A stretch of DNA of 64,000 nucleotides from an uncultured Eubacteriales bacterium (GTDB lineage Bacteria; Bacillota; Clostridia; Saccharofermentanales; UBA5734). Positions 1 through 9,211 of this stretch are shown here, one piece after another; position 1 is the stretch's first letter, and each line of letters opens with the position of its first letter. The position numbers and the translations under genes are program-made. The stretch is taken from assembly GCA_903835065.1 (NCBI GenBank), contig CAILLO010000047.1, positions 62,001 to 126,000 on the forward strand, written 5' to 3'. The notes under the pieces were generated by a model. It saw only the letters and a program-made list of their open reading frames with translations. It made no database searches and had not been told where the DNA came from.

Positions 1-1292
1 TCGAACGGGAATTCGGGGCACCGGTCGCCCAGATCTACCAGGCCAGCGAGGGACAGATCGCGAGCCCCTGCCGGCTCGGGGCGCTGCACGTCAACGAGGA
101 CCTCGCGCTGGTCGAACTCTACGACGACGCCGGCCGCCCGGTGACGGAGCCGGGCGAGACGGCGTCGACGATGCTGGTGACCAACCTCGTCAACGACGTG
201 CAGCCGATCGTCCGCTACCGCATGAACGACCGCGTCGAACTCGGCGGTCCCTGCACCTGCGGCAGTTCCTTCCGGACGCTCCGGCGCGTCCTGGGCCGTT
301 GCGACGACGTGCCGACGCTCCGGCGGACCTTCCCCGACCCGGCGACCGGCGCGGACGTCCGTCCCGTCTTCCCGGACCTCGTCAGCCGCTGGATCATCAC
401 GACGGACGATGCCATCCGCGAGTTCCGCCTGGCCGTCTTCACGCCGGATGCGCTGGAACTGTGCCTCGACCTGCTGCCGGGGACTCCTCCCGAAGAGGCC
501 GAGCGTGTGCGCCTCAAAGTCGAGCGGCGTCTCGGCGCGGAGCTGGCCGCATGCGACGTCGGCGTGCGGCGCCTCGCGGTGCGGCTGGGACCGGTTCCGC
601 CGCCGTCCGGCAACCTCAAGTTCCGCCGCTTCGTGAACCTGACCCCGCGGCAGACCCTGGACCGGGCGCTCGCGCGGGTCGCCCGCGCCTTCGCCGCCGC
701 CGGCGTGCCCTTCGGCGTCTGCTCGTCGATGCTGCTCGCCCTGCGCGGTCTCGACGTCGAACCCCACGACCTCGACCTCCTCGTCGCGGAAGGGTCGTTC
801 GACGCGGCCCGAGAAGCGCTGCGAGGCCTGGGCGCAGATTTCTCGCCCGAGCGAACGCAGCCCCACGCGGTCTACGGGACGCGTCGATTCGCCGAAGCGA
901 CGCTGGACGGCGCCGAGATCGATCTCATGGAAGGACTCTCCGTATTCGTCCCAGAAGCCGAATACCGCTTCGATCTGCGTACGGAGACCGTCGACCGCCT
1001 CGTGCCGGCGCCCGAGCCCGACGCCCTCGCCGACCCTGATGCTTCGCCAGCGCTCCTGCCGCTGACATCGCTCGAGGACTGGTTCGTCCTCTACCTGCTG
1101 ATTCCGGGCCGTGCGGCGAAAGCGGCGGGCATCGAGCGCCATCTGCGCGCGCATCCCCCCGAGGGCGCCGCCAGGGAGGACGCCTGCCGCAGGCTGAAGG
1201 AAGCGATCGACCGGCCCTTGCCGGAAGAGGTGCGCATGCAGACGATTGCCCTGTACCATATGCTCCGGACGACACAGGACGGAATGCTATAA
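1..1292 (+). CDS. F390 synthetase-related adenylate-forming enzyme fused to a nucleotidyltransferase-like domain (5' end outside window)
   Basis: The reading frame is open from base 3 and ends at TAA 1290-1292, so the start lies outside the window. The first ~215 visible residues match the C-terminal half of PaaK/CoF (F390) synthetase-related adenylate-forming enzymes: an NEDL.LVE segment, a QPIVRYR.ND motif, a CTCGS cysteine pair and a final KFRR. From residue ~218 a second module of ~210 residues begins. It has a GVCSSMLLALRGL segment, then HDLDLLV, then EIDLM, which resembles the G-S/D-x-D/D signature of MNT/AbiEii-type nucleotidyltransferase folds. The first domain would activate a carboxylate as an acyl-adenylate. 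The role of the second is unknown, and the first S of its GS-type motif region is atypical. The substrate cannot be named. The fusion is seen directly; the second domain's assignment is moderate. Confidence 0.75.
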   Translation, partial: EREFGAPVAQIYQASEGQIASPCRLGALHVNEDLALVELYDDAGRPVTEPGETASTMLVTNLVNDVQPIVRYRMNDRVELGGPCTCGSSFRTLRRVLGRCDDVPTLRRTFPDPATGADVRPVFPDLVSRWIITTDDAIREFRLAVFTPDALELCLDLLPGTPPEEAERVRLKVERRLGAELAACDVGVRRLAVRLGPVPPPSGNLKFRRFVNLTPRQTLDRALARVARAFAAAGVPFGVCSSMLLALRGLDVEPHDLDLLVAEGSFDAAREALRGLGADFSPERTQPHAVYGTRRFAEATLDGAEIDLMEGLSVFVPEAEYRFDLRTETVDRLVPAPEPDALADPDASPALLPLTSLEDWFVLYLLIPGRAAKAAGIERHLRAHPPEGAAREDACRRLKEAIDRPLPEEVRMQTIALYHMLRTTQDGML

Positions 1293-1293
1293 T
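1285..1293 (+). promoter_or_regulatory. extended -10 promoter element before the NagB-like gene
   Basis: TGC followed by TATAAT (1288-1293) forms an extended -10. It overlaps the stop codon of the preceding gene and lies ~41 bases before the next start. No convincing -35 hexamer is visible, as is usual for extended -10 promoters. Confidence 0.5.
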
Positions 1294-1334
1294 CGTTACG
1301 ATACCATCCGTGGCCTCCAACAAGGGAAAGTCAG

Positions 1335-2177
1335 GTGGAAATCGTGCCTCTGAGTATATTCGTACATTCGACCCTGGAAGATCTCGTCGACGCCGTGGCG
1401 TCGGAATTCATTGCCAAGATCCGCAGCCGCCCCGCCGACCTCGTCGCCCTGCCGACCGGGCCGATCTCCTCGGCGGTCTATGAACGAATCGTCCGACGGG
1501 AGCGGGATCGGGTCCCGGCCGAAGCGGTCACCGCCGCGGACCCTGCATTCGGCTTCCCCGACACCCCCTTCGTCTCGGTCGGCGAGAAGTTCGTCGACCC
1601 GACCCTGGCCGGACCCTCGATGCGCGACCTCCTCGTCGACGCCATCTTCCGCCCGCTCTCCATGGACCCCTCCCGTCTCACGTCCTTTCCCGAGAATCCC
1701 ACTTCGACGACCGAGGAGTGCTGGAAGATGGACCGGTACGTCGACTCGTTCGGCGCGGTGGGCCTCTTCTTCGCGGAAATCGACGCGAAGGGCCGGATCG
1801 GCCTTTCGGACGGCGGGACGGGCTTCGAGATGCGGAGTCAGGTGTCCACCCGCTGCGACGAGGACGACGCCCGCTCGCTCTTCGGCCAGCCCCTGCCGAA
1901 GGCCTGCGGCCTGTCCCTCGGGCTGCAGGACGTCACGGACGCTGAATTCTGCCTCGTCGCCGCGGTCGGCGCCGAGACCGGCGCCATCGTCCGCCACGCA
2001 CTCGGGGGTCTGGTCGACGAATCCTACCCCTGCGCGGTGCTCCGCTTCTGCCGTGGCGGCAGCCTGCACGTGGACGCCGAGGCCGGTCGGGCGATCGGCG
2101 ACGACCTCCTGCGGCGCTTCACGCTGAACGAGAGCGAGAAGGAATCCACGGCGCAGGCCCTCCCGTTCCTCGGCTGA
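1335..2177 (+). CDS. NagB/6-phosphogluconolactonase-like protein
   Basis: A 280-residue protein of the glucosamine-6-phosphate deaminase/6-phosphogluconolactonase fold. It shows a sugar-phosphate-binding segment ([12 protein letters not shown], about residues 39-50) and an [10 protein letters not shown] segment like the substrate loop of NagB. The usual G-x-D-G-H-I-A-F-N-E-P motif is replaced by [14 protein letters not shown], so the catalytic histidine position carries Arg. It may therefore be a sugar-phosphate-binding relative or an isomerase rather than a true deaminase. GTG start at 1335 with a purine-rich site (AAGGGAAAG) just upstream; a GTG at 1344 is an alternative. It lies upstream of a nucleoside phosphorylase but has its own -10. 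Confidence 0.65.
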   Translation: MEIVPLSIFVHSTLEDLVDAVASEFIAKIRSRPADLVALPTGPISSAVYERIVRRERDRVPAEAVTAADPAFGFPDTPFVSVGEKFVDPTLAGPSMRDLLVDAIFRPLSMDPSRLTSFPENPTSTTEECWKMDRYVDSFGAVGLFFAEIDAKGRIGLSDGGTGFEMRSQVSTRCDEDDARSLFGQPLPKACGLSLGLQDVTDAEFCLVAAVGAETGAIVRHALGGLVDESYPCAVLRFCRGGSLHVDAEAGRAIGDDLLRRFTLNESEKESTAQALPFLG

Positions 2178-2181
2178 AGGG

Positions 2182-2187
2182 TATAAT
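2182..2187 (+). promoter_or_regulatory. -10 box before the nucleoside phosphorylase gene
   Basis: A perfect TATAAT lies 50 bases before the chosen start at 2237. No clear -35 is visible. Confidence 0.4.
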
Positions 2188-2236
2188 GGGAGGGCGGCGC
2201 GCACCCGAGCGTACCGCCGAAAGCGAGGAGCTTCCC

Positions 2237-3040
2237 ATGGAAGACCTGAAGATCATGGACGGCCGCAGCGACATCCAGATGCACCTCCATATCCGTCCCG
2301 GCGACGTCGGCCGCTATGTCCTGCTGCCCGGCGACCCCGGCCGCTGCCCCCTGATCGCGAAGCATTTCGACGGCGCTCGCCTCGTCGCGCAGAATCGCGA
2401 ATACACGACCTACACGGGCACGATCGACGGCGAGCCCGTCAGCGTGTGCTCGACCGGCATCGGCGGCCCCTCCGCCGCGATCGCCCTCGAGGAGCTCCGC
2501 AAGTGCGGCGCCGACACGTTCGTGCGCGTCGGCACGTGCGGCGCCATGCAGCTCGACGTTCTGAACGGCGATGTCGTCCTTCCGACGGGCGCGATCCGCA
2601 AGGAAGGCGTGACCCGCGAGTACATGCCGATCGAATTCCCCGCGGCGCCAGACTACGAGGTGCTGACCGCCCTGACGGAAGCGGCGGAGGCGCTCGGCCT
2701 GCGCTGGCACGCCGGCGTCGTCGAATGCAAGGACTCGTTCTACGGACAGCGCGAACCCGAGCGCATGCCGGTCGGCGACGAACTGCTCCGCAAGTGGCGC
2801 GCCTGGATCCAGGCCGGCACGCTGGCCTCCGAGATGGAATCGGCGGCGCTCTTCGTGATCTCCGCGGTGCTGCGGGCCCGCTCGGGCACGGCGCTGCTCG
2901 TGATCCACAATCAGGAGCGGATGGACCGCGGCCTCGAGAACCTGCCCGCGGACGACCACGAGACGGCCGTGCGCGTCGGCGTCGAGGCGGTGCGCCGCCT
3001 GATCCGGAAGGACCGGGAGAAGAAGACGGAGAAGTCCTGA
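2237..3040 (+). CDS. udp: uridine/purine nucleoside phosphorylase family protein
   Basis: A 267-residue cytoplasmic NP-I phosphorylase, which cleaves a nucleoside with phosphate to base plus (deoxy)ribose-1-phosphate. Signatures are the phosphate-binding LLPGDPGR near residue 28, the [12 protein letters not shown] segment near residue 72, RVGTCGA, and the ribose-binding [10 protein letters not shown]. The ATG at 2237 was chosen over an earlier in-frame ATG at 2186 because GCGAGGAG lies 6 bases before it and the family N-terminus starts here. The stop overlaps the next start by one base (TGATG), so this gene and the OsmC-like gene are co-transcribed. Uridine rather than purine specificity is favoured but not proven; the gene symbol is tentative. 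Confidence 0.8.
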   Translation: MEDLKIMDGRSDIQMHLHIRPGDVGRYVLLPGDPGRCPLIAKHFDGARLVAQNREYTTYTGTIDGEPVSVCSTGIGGPSAAIALEELRKCGADTFVRVGTCGAMQLDVLNGDVVLPTGAIRKEGVTREYMPIEFPAAPDYEVLTALTEAAEALGLRWHAGVVECKDSFYGQREPERMPVGDELLRKWRAWIQAGTLASEMESAALFVISAVLRARSGTALLVIHNQERMDRGLENLPADDHETAVRVGVEAVRRLIRKDREKKTEKS

Positions 3041-3468
3041 TGGACGCACCGCTCGAAGTCGTCTGCACCCTCGTCGACGGCCAAACGAAGTTCTCGTCCG
3101 CGACGCGCGGCCTGCCGCCGGTCGTGACGGACTCCGCCCCGCCCTTCGGGTCGGGACTCGAATACAAGCCCCTCGAGCTCTTCCTCGTCAGCCTGGCGAC
3201 CTGCGTCGCGACGACCGTGGCCCCCGTGCTGCGCAAGAAACGGAGGACGGTCGACCGCCTCGTCGTGATCGCGTCCGGCACGCGCCGGGAGGAGCACCCG
3301 ACTGCGTTCACGCGCATCGTGCTGCGGTTCGAGCTCACGTCGCCCGACGCGACCGACGAGGACCTCCGCCGCTCGATCGAACTGACCGAGCAGAAGTACT
3401 GCCCAGTATGGGCGATGATCCGGGGGAACGTCGAGGTCGAGACCCCGTTCGAGATCCTGCGCCCCTAG
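3040..3468 (+). CDS. OsmC family protein
   Basis: A 142-residue OsmC/YhfA-type protein. The family includes thiol-dependent peroxidases acting on organic hydroperoxides. The two conserved cysteines are visible, in SLATCVATT (about residue 52) and in KYCPVW (about residue 121), in the spacing expected for the redox pair. The start overlaps the phosphorylase stop, and the purine-rich GGAGAAGAAGACGGAGAAG just before it supplies the ribosome binding site. It is translationally coupled to udp, with no obvious functional link. It ends close to the convergent MFS gene. Confidence 0.8.
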   Translation: MDAPLEVVCTLVDGQTKFSSATRGLPPVVTDSAPPFGSGLEYKPLELFLVSLATCVATTVAPVLRKKRRTVDRLVVIASGTRREEHPTAFTRIVLRFELTSPDATDEDLRRSIELTEQKYCPVWAMIRGNVEVETPFEILRP

Positions 3469-3481
3469 AGCGCACCGTCGA

Positions 3482-4705
3482 TCAGGCGTCTTCGTGCAGG
3501 CTCGCGAGCTGGGCCTTGCTCTTCATGAACATCGACAGGACGAAGTTCAGCACGCCGATGACGGCGGCCGCCAGGAAGACGGCCTGGTAGCCCGCGGCCG
3601 CCCAGAGCAGGCCGCCGGCGATCGGAATCGTCATCGCGACGACGTGGTCGAGGCTGAGCCCCGCGGACAGCGTCGGCGTGACTTCGGCGGGGGTCGGCGC
3701 GATCCGGCTGACGTAGGTCGAGCGGGCCATGTCGACGGCGGAGGTCGCGTTGTCGAGCACATAGCATGCGGCGATCACGCCGACTGCGATGGCCGCGGGC
3801 AGGACCTTCTCGGAGAACGCGTAGCCGAAGCAGAGGACGACGAGGAAGACCGCCTCGAAGGACAGCACGACGCGCTCGCCGAGTCCGTCGATGGCCCGGC
3901 CCACCACCTTGCGCGTGACGATGCTGATGAAGGCGACGACCACGCCCAGGACGGCGAAGACCGGCGGGTCGAGGTGGAACACCTGGATCAGGACCCAGGG
4001 CGCGAAGGTCAGGAAGACCTGCTTGCGGGCGCCGTTCACGATGGAGAGGAAGTAGTAGAGCGTGTACCTGCGGTGGAAGAAGAGGCGCACCTTCTTTTTC
4101 CCGGGCCGGTTGGGCTTCATCAGGGTCAGCATGAAGGCCGAGGCGACGTAGAACAGCGCGACCAGCAGGAAGGAGGCGCGGTAGTCCATCCCGAGGTAGC
4201 GGAATCCGACCCAGACGATCGCATAGCCGACGATCGTGGCCGACAGCGAATAGGCGCTGTACCGCGATAGGCGCGCTCCATACTCCTCCGGCTTCGAGAG
4301 GGCCATCCCGATGCTGGGGGAAAGGGGCATCGTGATGTGCGTGCCGAGGCTGTACATCATCATCCAGACGAGCATCAGGGCGAAGGTGGGGGAGAGCAGA
4401 CCGAGCCCGATGCCGCCCACGGCGGCGAGGAGCATGCCGACCGCGGCCGCGCGCACGTCGCCGAGGAAGGAAAGAAGGGCCAGGATCACGACGATCAGCA
4501 TGCCCGGCAGTTCGCGGGGGAACTCGACGACGCCGCGCGCCGTGGAGCTCAACTGGTACACGTCGTTGAGGAAGTTGTTGAAAACGGTGCTGTAGATGCC
4601 GCCGGCCAGGCCCGCGAACATTCCGACGACCAGGAACAGGTGGAAGTCCCGGTCGTGGTGCGAGGGGTCGAAGCCGGCCTTGATGCGCTGGTGGAGATTC
4701 GCCAT
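3482..4705 (-). CDS. MFS transporter
   Basis: A 407-residue polytopic membrane protein with about 12 hydrophobic helices and a cytoplasmic loop of basic residues (PNRPGKKKVR) near the middle, as in the major facilitator superfamily. The start is supported by GGGAGGAC 6-7 bases upstream on the minus strand. It is transcribed toward the OsmC gene, with only 13 bases between the stops. Substrate unknown; the neighbours give no clue. It shares a short divergent intergenic region with the GntR regulator gene, so co-regulation is possible. Confidence 0.75.
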   Translation of the reverse strand: MANLHQRIKAGFDPSHHDRDFHLFLVVGMFAGLAGGIYSTVFNNFLNDVYQLSSTARGVVEFPRELPGMLIVVILALLSFLGDVRAAAVGMLLAAVGGIGLGLLSPTFALMLVWMMMYSLGTHITMPLSPSIGMALSKPEEYGARLSRYSAYSLSATIVGYAIVWVGFRYLGMDYRASFLLVALFYVASAFMLTLMKPNRPGKKKVRLFFHRRYTLYYFLSIVNGARKQVFLTFAPWVLIQVFHLDPPVFAVLGVVVAFISIVTRKVVGRAIDGLGERVVLSFEAVFLVVLCFGYAFSEKVLPAAIAVGVIAACYVLDNATSAVDMARSTYVSRIAPTPAEVTPTLSAGLSLDHVVAMTIPIAGGLLWAAAGYQAVFLAAAVIGVLNFVLSMFMKSKAQLASLHEDA

Positions 4706-4783
4706 CGTCTGTCCTCCCGATATTCATGACAGTGTAGCTTCTGGAGGTCGTTACAGCAAGCCCGGCGGGCGGGCGCGCGACGC

Positions 4784-4812
4784 TTGACAAAGAGGACTAG
4801 TCCACTTATCGT
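4784..4812 (+). promoter_or_regulatory. promoter of the GntR/glutamate mutase operon with palindromic operator
   Basis: TTGACA (4784-4789), a 17-base spacer and TATCGT (4807-4812). A perfect 10-bp palindrome GGACTAGTCC (4794-4803) sits in the spacer, and one more matched pair on each side extends it to 4791-4806 with a single mismatch. A palindrome in the spacer is the expected place for a repressor site, so autoregulation by the GntR protein encoded next is inferred. Confidence 0.65.
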
Positions 4813-4891
4813 AAAGGAATAGACCACATCGGCGGGGATCGCCGAGGACCCGCGCCGGATGAAGCCGGGGCATCCCCGGAAAGGAGAGCGG

Positions 4892-5866
4892 TTGGAACTC
4901 CACCTGACGGTCGACCGGAATTCCGACGTCCCCGTCTACCGGCAGCTCGCGGACCGGATCGCCGGCCTCGTGCGTTCCGGGGAACTGGCGCCGGGCGCGA
5001 GACTTCCCGGAGAACGGGAGCTCGCCGCCGGACTCGGCATCGCCCGAGGGACGCTCCAGAAGGCCTTCGTCGAACTGCTGCGCCAGGGCGTCGTCGAGAG
5101 CGTCCAAGGGAGCGGGACCTACGTCTCCGGGCGACCGGTCGGCGAGGACCCGACACGCGGACTCCGTCGCAACCCGGTGCAGGGAGACGGTCTCGTGCGC
5201 GTCGCCGGCATCGATTGCAACCCGGAGGCGCTGTCGAGCTTCACGGGACAGTTCCGCGGCATGCCGAACGTCCACTTCACGCAGATCCCGCTCGACGACG
5301 TCCGCGCCGAACGCGCCGACCCGGACGCGCTTTCGTCCGCCGACCTGCTGCTCACCACGACGACGCACGAAGCCGAACTGCATCGACTGCTCCCCGGGTT
5401 CGCCGCCCGGATCCTGCCCGCCGCGGTGTCCCCGAGCCAGCGGACGGTCGTCGGGATGGCCCGCATCCCCCTCGGTTCCCGTGTCGGCATCGTCTGCCGC
5501 AGCGAGCGCTTCCGCCGGATCATCGAAGGCAGCCTCGGTTCGCTCGGCGACGAGCCGGCCGACGCCGATTTCCTGGCCGAGGACACCCTCGTGCGCGACG
5601 GCGTACGCGCGGCCTCCGCTCCCGAACGGCTCTCCGCCTTCCTTTCGCGGATCGACGTCGTCGTCGTCCCGCCCGACACCGCTCTCGACCCGCAGGTCCC
5701 GGCGTTCGCGCCCGTCCTGGCGGGATTCCTGGAGCGAGGCGGACGGATCGTGCCCTTCGAATACCAGATCGAACGGGGCTCCCTCGTGCATCTCGAGGAA
5801 GCCGTGGAGCGCATCCTGTCCTCGAGGCAGGAGCCGGCAAGAGAGGAGGCGCGTCCCGTTGGATGA
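4892..5866 (+). CDS. GntR family transcriptional regulator of the glutamate mutase operon
   Basis: A 324-residue regulator. Residues ~8-75 form a GntR winged helix ([29 protein letters not shown]). The C-terminal ~230 residues are not the FadR or UTRA type that I recognise. They look like an alpha/beta ligand-sensing domain resembling a periplasmic-binding fold (segments [11 protein letters not shown] and [10 protein letters not shown]). The TTG at 4892 is preferred because AAAGGAGAG lies 4 bases upstream and the protein then starts as family members do; an ATG at 4859 is in frame but has no such site. It overlaps glmS by 8 bases. Position and operator suggest it senses a glutamate-pathway ligand. 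Confidence 0.8.
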   Translation: MELHLTVDRNSDVPVYRQLADRIAGLVRSGELAPGARLPGERELAAGLGIARGTLQKAFVELLRQGVVESVQGSGTYVSGRPVGEDPTRGLRRNPVQGDGLVRVAGIDCNPEALSSFTGQFRGMPNVHFTQIPLDDVRAERADPDALSSADLLLTTTTHEAELHRLLPGFAARILPAAVSPSQRTVVGMARIPLGSRVGIVCRSERFRRIIEGSLGSLGDEPADADFLAEDTLVRDGVRAASAPERLSAFLSRIDVVVVPPDTALDPQVPAFAPVLAGFLERGGRIVPFEYQIERGSLVHLEEAVERILSSRQEPAREEARPVG

Positions 5867-6305
5867 CCGCAAGAACGAACAGGAACCGCGGAAGGTCGTC
5901 CTCGGCGTGATCGGCGCCGACGTCCACGCGGTGGGCAATCGGATTCTGGAATATTCGTTCCGCAACGCCGGCTTCGAGGTCGAGAACCTCGGGGTGATGG
6001 TCTCCCAGGAGGAGTTCATCGCCGCTGCGATCGAGACCGCCGCCGACGCGATCCTCGTGTCGTCGCTGTACGGGCACGGCGAGATCGACTGCCGCGGCTT
6101 GCGCGGGCGGTGCGTCGAGGCGGGAATCGGACGGATCCTGCTCTACGTCGGAGGAAATCTCGTCGTCGGGAAGACGCCCTTCGCCGAGGTCGAACGCCGC
6201 TTCCGCGAGATGGGCTTCGACCGGGTCTATCCGCCGGGCACGCTGCCCGAGACCGGCATCGCGGATCTGCGGTGCGACCTGGGCGGCCCGGGAGGCGCGG
6301 CGTGA
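5859..6305 (+). CDS. glmS: glutamate mutase sigma (B12-binding) subunit
   Basis: A 148-residue cobalamin-binding subunit of glutamate mutase, which converts L-glutamate to (2S,3S)-3-methylaspartate. The B12 signature D-x-H-x-x-G is present as Asp21, His23 and Gly26; His23 would be the lower axial ligand. SSLYGHG and YVGGNLVVG follow, as in the family's flavodoxin-like fold. TTG start at 5859 with AGGAGG about 9 bases upstream, inside the end of the GntR gene. It overlaps the next gene by 4 bases (GTGA). Its partners GlmL and GlmE follow immediately. Confidence 0.93.
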   Translation: MDDRKNEQEPRKVVLGVIGADVHAVGNRILEYSFRNAGFEVENLGVMVSQEEFIAAAIETAADAILVSSLYGHGEIDCRGLRGRCVEAGIGRILLYVGGNLVVGKTPFAEVERRFREMGFDRVYPPGTLPETGIADLRCDLGGPGGAA

Positions 6306-7747
6306 GTCCCGCGACGGATCCGCGGACGGCGCTGCTGGTCGACTTTGGAAGCACCTTCACGAAGACCGTGGCCGTCGACCTGTCCGAAGGGCGGATCCTC
6401 GGGACGGCGCGCGCGCCGACGACGGTCGGCACCGACATCCTCGAGGGCCTGACCGCCGCGCTGGAGATCCTGGCACGGGAGACGGGCCGCCAAGACTACG
6501 ACGTACGCCTCGCGTGCAGCAGCGCCGCCGGGGGCCTGCGCATGGCCGCCGTCGGGCTCGTGCCCGAGCTCACCGCCGAAGCCGCGAAGCAGGCGGCCCT
6601 GTCGGCAGGCGCGCGCATCACCGGCGTCTTCTCCTACGGGCTCGAAGCCGACGACCTCGCGGACCTGGCGCGCTCCCGCCCCGACATCGTGCTGCTGACC
6701 GGCGGCACCGACGGCGGCAACCGCGACGCGATCCTCCACAACGCCCGCGCCCTCGCCTCGCTGCCGACGCCGTTCCCCGTCGTCGTCGCCGGAAACCGCT
6801 CCGCGGTCGGCGAGGCCGCCGACCTGCTGCGCGCCTCGGGCAAGGACGTACGCCTCTGCGCGAACGTCATGCCCCGCCTCGACCACCCCGACATCGAACC
6901 CGCCCGCGAAGCGATCCGCACCGTGTTCCTCGAGCGGATCGTGCGCGCGCGCGGTTTCACGGGCGCCGCCGCCCTCATGGACGACATCGTGACGCCGACC
7001 CCCGCCGCCGTGCTCGATGCGGCACGCCTCCTCTCGCAGGGCGCGGACGGCGAGCCCGGCCTCGGCGACCTGCTCGTGCTCGACATCGGCGGCGCGACCA
7101 CCGACGTGCATTCGCTTTCGGACGGGTTGCCGTCGCGCGGCGGTGCGATTCCGAAGGGACTGCCCGAACCGTTCGCCAAGCGCACCGTCGAGGGCGACCT
7201 GGGCGTGCGCTACAGCGCCGGCAGCGTCGCGGACGCCTTCGGGGTGGCGCGGCTCGCCGCCCGCGCCGGAATCCCGGAATCCGCGCTGCGCGAGGCGCTC
7301 GCCCGCTACGAATCCCGCGCCGACCTGTTGCCGCAGGGCGACCCCGTGCTCGCCCGCGTCGACCAGGCGCTCGCCGAAGCCGCCGCCCTGCTCGCCGTCG
7401 ATCGGCACGCCGGCCGCTACGAGCGCGTCTTCACTCCGCTCGGCCCCCAGTACCTGCTCCACGGCAAGGACCTCTCCGCCGTCCGCACGGTGATCGGTAC
7501 CGGCGGACCCGTGATCGACGCCGCGGACCCGGCGGCCGTCCTCGCCTGCGCCGTCGCGGGAGCCCCGGACGCCGAAGCCGAGATCCTGCGGCCCGCGCGT
7601 GCCGACTTCCTGCTCGACCGGCGCTACCTGCTCGCCGCGATGGGCCTGTTGGGGCGGATCCGGCCAGCCCTCGCCGTCCGACTCATGAAGCGGGAGCTCG
7701 AGGCCCTTTCCCGACCCAGTGCATCCACAGGAGGTACGTCGACATGA
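6302..7747 (+). CDS. glmL: GlmL/MutL-type ASKHA ATPase of glutamate mutase
   Basis: A 481-residue MutL-family protein with the ASKHA fold: an N-terminal phosphate loop ([11 protein letters not shown], about residues 11-21), a second glycine loop [10 protein letters not shown] near residue 130 and [14 protein letters not shown] near residue 260. GlmL is regarded as the chaperone or reactivator of the B12 enzyme. GTG start at 6302 with GGAGG 6 bases upstream; it overlaps glmS by 4 bases and glmE by 4 bases. It is not the DNA mismatch repair MutL. Confidence 0.9.
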   Translation: MSPATDPRTALLVDFGSTFTKTVAVDLSEGRILGTARAPTTVGTDILEGLTAALEILARETGRQDYDVRLACSSAAGGLRMAAVGLVPELTAEAAKQAALSAGARITGVFSYGLEADDLADLARSRPDIVLLTGGTDGGNRDAILHNARALASLPTPFPVVVAGNRSAVGEAADLLRASGKDVRLCANVMPRLDHPDIEPAREAIRTVFLERIVRARGFTGAAALMDDIVTPTPAAVLDAARLLSQGADGEPGLGDLLVLDIGGATTDVHSLSDGLPSRGGAIPKGLPEPFAKRTVEGDLGVRYSAGSVADAFGVARLAARAGIPESALREALARYESRADLLPQGDPVLARVDQALAEAAALLAVDRHAGRYERVFTPLGPQYLLHGKDLSAVRTVIGTGGPVIDAADPAAVLACAVAGAPDAEAEILRPARADFLLDRRYLLAAMGLLGRIRPALAVRLMKRELEALSRPSASTGGTST

Positions 7748-9195
7748 CCCTCTCGAACCACCGCCTTCCGCACGACGAATTCGCCCGCATCCGCGCGGAG
7801 GTGCTCGCGCAGTGGCCCACCGGCGCCGACGTCGACTTCGCCGAGGCCGTCGCCTACCAGCGCGCCATCCCCGACGCCCGCCGGCTCCCGCTGCGCCTCG
7901 CCGCCGCCGCCCGCGAGGGCACGACGCTCGTGCAGCCCCGCGCCGGCGTCGCGCTCGTCGACGACCTGGTCGACCTGCTGCGCTACCTCGAGAAGGAGGG
8001 CGAGGCGGACCTGCTGCCGACCACGATCGACAGCTACACGCGCCAGAACGCCTACGACGACGCCGCGAAGGGCATCGAGGAGAGCCGCGCCCAGGGGCGG
8101 TCCCTGCTCAACGGATTCCCGGCCGTGAACCACGGCGTGGCCGCTTGCCGCCGCGTCAACGAATCGGTCGGCGTGCCGGTCCAGGTCCGCCACGGCACGC
8201 CCGACGCGCGCCTGCTCGCCGAGATCTCCTACGCCGGCGGCTTCACCGGCTTCGAGGGCGGCGGCATCTCGTACAACATCCCCTATGCCAAGAAGGTCCC
8301 GCTCGAGAAGACCCTCGCCGACTGGCAGTACGTCGACCGGCTGACCGGGATCTACGAGGAACAGGGCGTCTCCCTCGACCGCGAGCCCTTCGGTCCCCTG
8401 ACCGGCACCCTGGTCCCGCCCTGCATCTCCCACGCCGTCGCCGTCCTCGAGAGCCTGCTCGCCGCAGAACAGGGCGTACGGCACCTCTCCGTCGGCTACG
8501 GCCAATGCGGCAACCTCGTCCAGGACATCGCCGCCATCCGCTCCCTGCGCCTCGTGACCGAGGAGTACCTCGACCGCTTCGGATACCGGGACGTCACCGT
8601 GTCGACCGTCTTCCACCAGTGGATGGGCGGCTTCCCGCAGGACGAGGCCAAGGCCTTCGGCGTGATCGGCTGGGGTGCCGCCGCGGCCGCGCTGTCCGGG
8701 GCGACCAAGGTCATCGTCAAGACCCCCCACGAGGCGTTCGGCGTGCCGACCCGCGAAGCCAACGCGGCCGGTCTTCGCGCGACGAAGCAGCTCGTGGTCA
8801 TGCTGTGCGACCAGAAGTCGACCGAGACCGCCGAGGTCCGCGCCGAGAGCGACCGCATCGTGGCCGAGACCCGCTGCATCCTCGACCGCGTGGCCCAGCT
8901 CGGCGAGGGGGACCTGGCGGTCGGCACCGTGCGCGCTTTCGCGTCCGGCGTCCTCGACGTGCCCTTCGCCCCCAGCCGCTTCAACGCCGGCAAGGTGCTG
9001 CCGGCCCGCGACGACCGTGGCGCCGTGCGCCTGCTCGAGCCCGGCGCCCTGCCCTTCACGAAGGAACTGCTCGACTTCCACCGCTCCTGCATGGAGGGGC
9101 GCGCGCGCCACGAGAAGCGCGAGGTCGGCTTCCAGATGGTCATCGACGACATCTACGCGGTCAGCAAGGGCCGGCTCGTGGGCCGGCCGAGATAG
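7744..9195 (+). CDS. glmE: glutamate mutase epsilon (catalytic) subunit
   Basis: A 483-residue protein, the usual length for the epsilon subunit, which forms the TIM barrel holding glutamate beside adenosylcobalamin. Family segments are visible: [11 protein letters not shown] near residue 120, [12 protein letters not shown] near residue 143, the [13 protein letters not shown] segment near residue 173, and [12 protein letters not shown] near residue 290. The ATG overlaps the glmL stop (ATGA), and AGGAGG lies about 9 bases upstream. With GlmS it forms the first step of the methylaspartate route of glutamate fermentation. Confidence 0.95.
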   Translation: MTLSNHRLPHDEFARIRAEVLAQWPTGADVDFAEAVAYQRAIPDARRLPLRLAAAAREGTTLVQPRAGVALVDDLVDLLRYLEKEGEADLLPTTIDSYTRQNAYDDAAKGIEESRAQGRSLLNGFPAVNHGVAACRRVNESVGVPVQVRHGTPDARLLAEISYAGGFTGFEGGGISYNIPYAKKVPLEKTLADWQYVDRLTGIYEEQGVSLDREPFGPLTGTLVPPCISHAVAVLESLLAAEQGVRHLSVGYGQCGNLVQDIAAIRSLRLVTEEYLDRFGYRDVTVSTVFHQWMGGFPQDEAKAFGVIGWGAAAAALSGATKVIVKTPHEAFGVPTREANAAGLRATKQLVVMLCDQKSTETAEVRAESDRIVAETRCILDRVAQLGEGDLAVGTVRAFASGVLDVPFAPSRFNAGKVLPARDDRGAVRLLEPGALPFTKELLDFHRSCMEGRARHEKREVGFQMVIDDIYAVSKGRLVGRPR

Positions 9196-9211
9196 GGGAG
9201 GGCAGACGCGC

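Noticed and set aside
4706-4891. Cobalamin riboswitch before the B12-dependent operon
   Set aside because: The stretch between the promoter and the start is about 80 bases and has no B12-box sequence.
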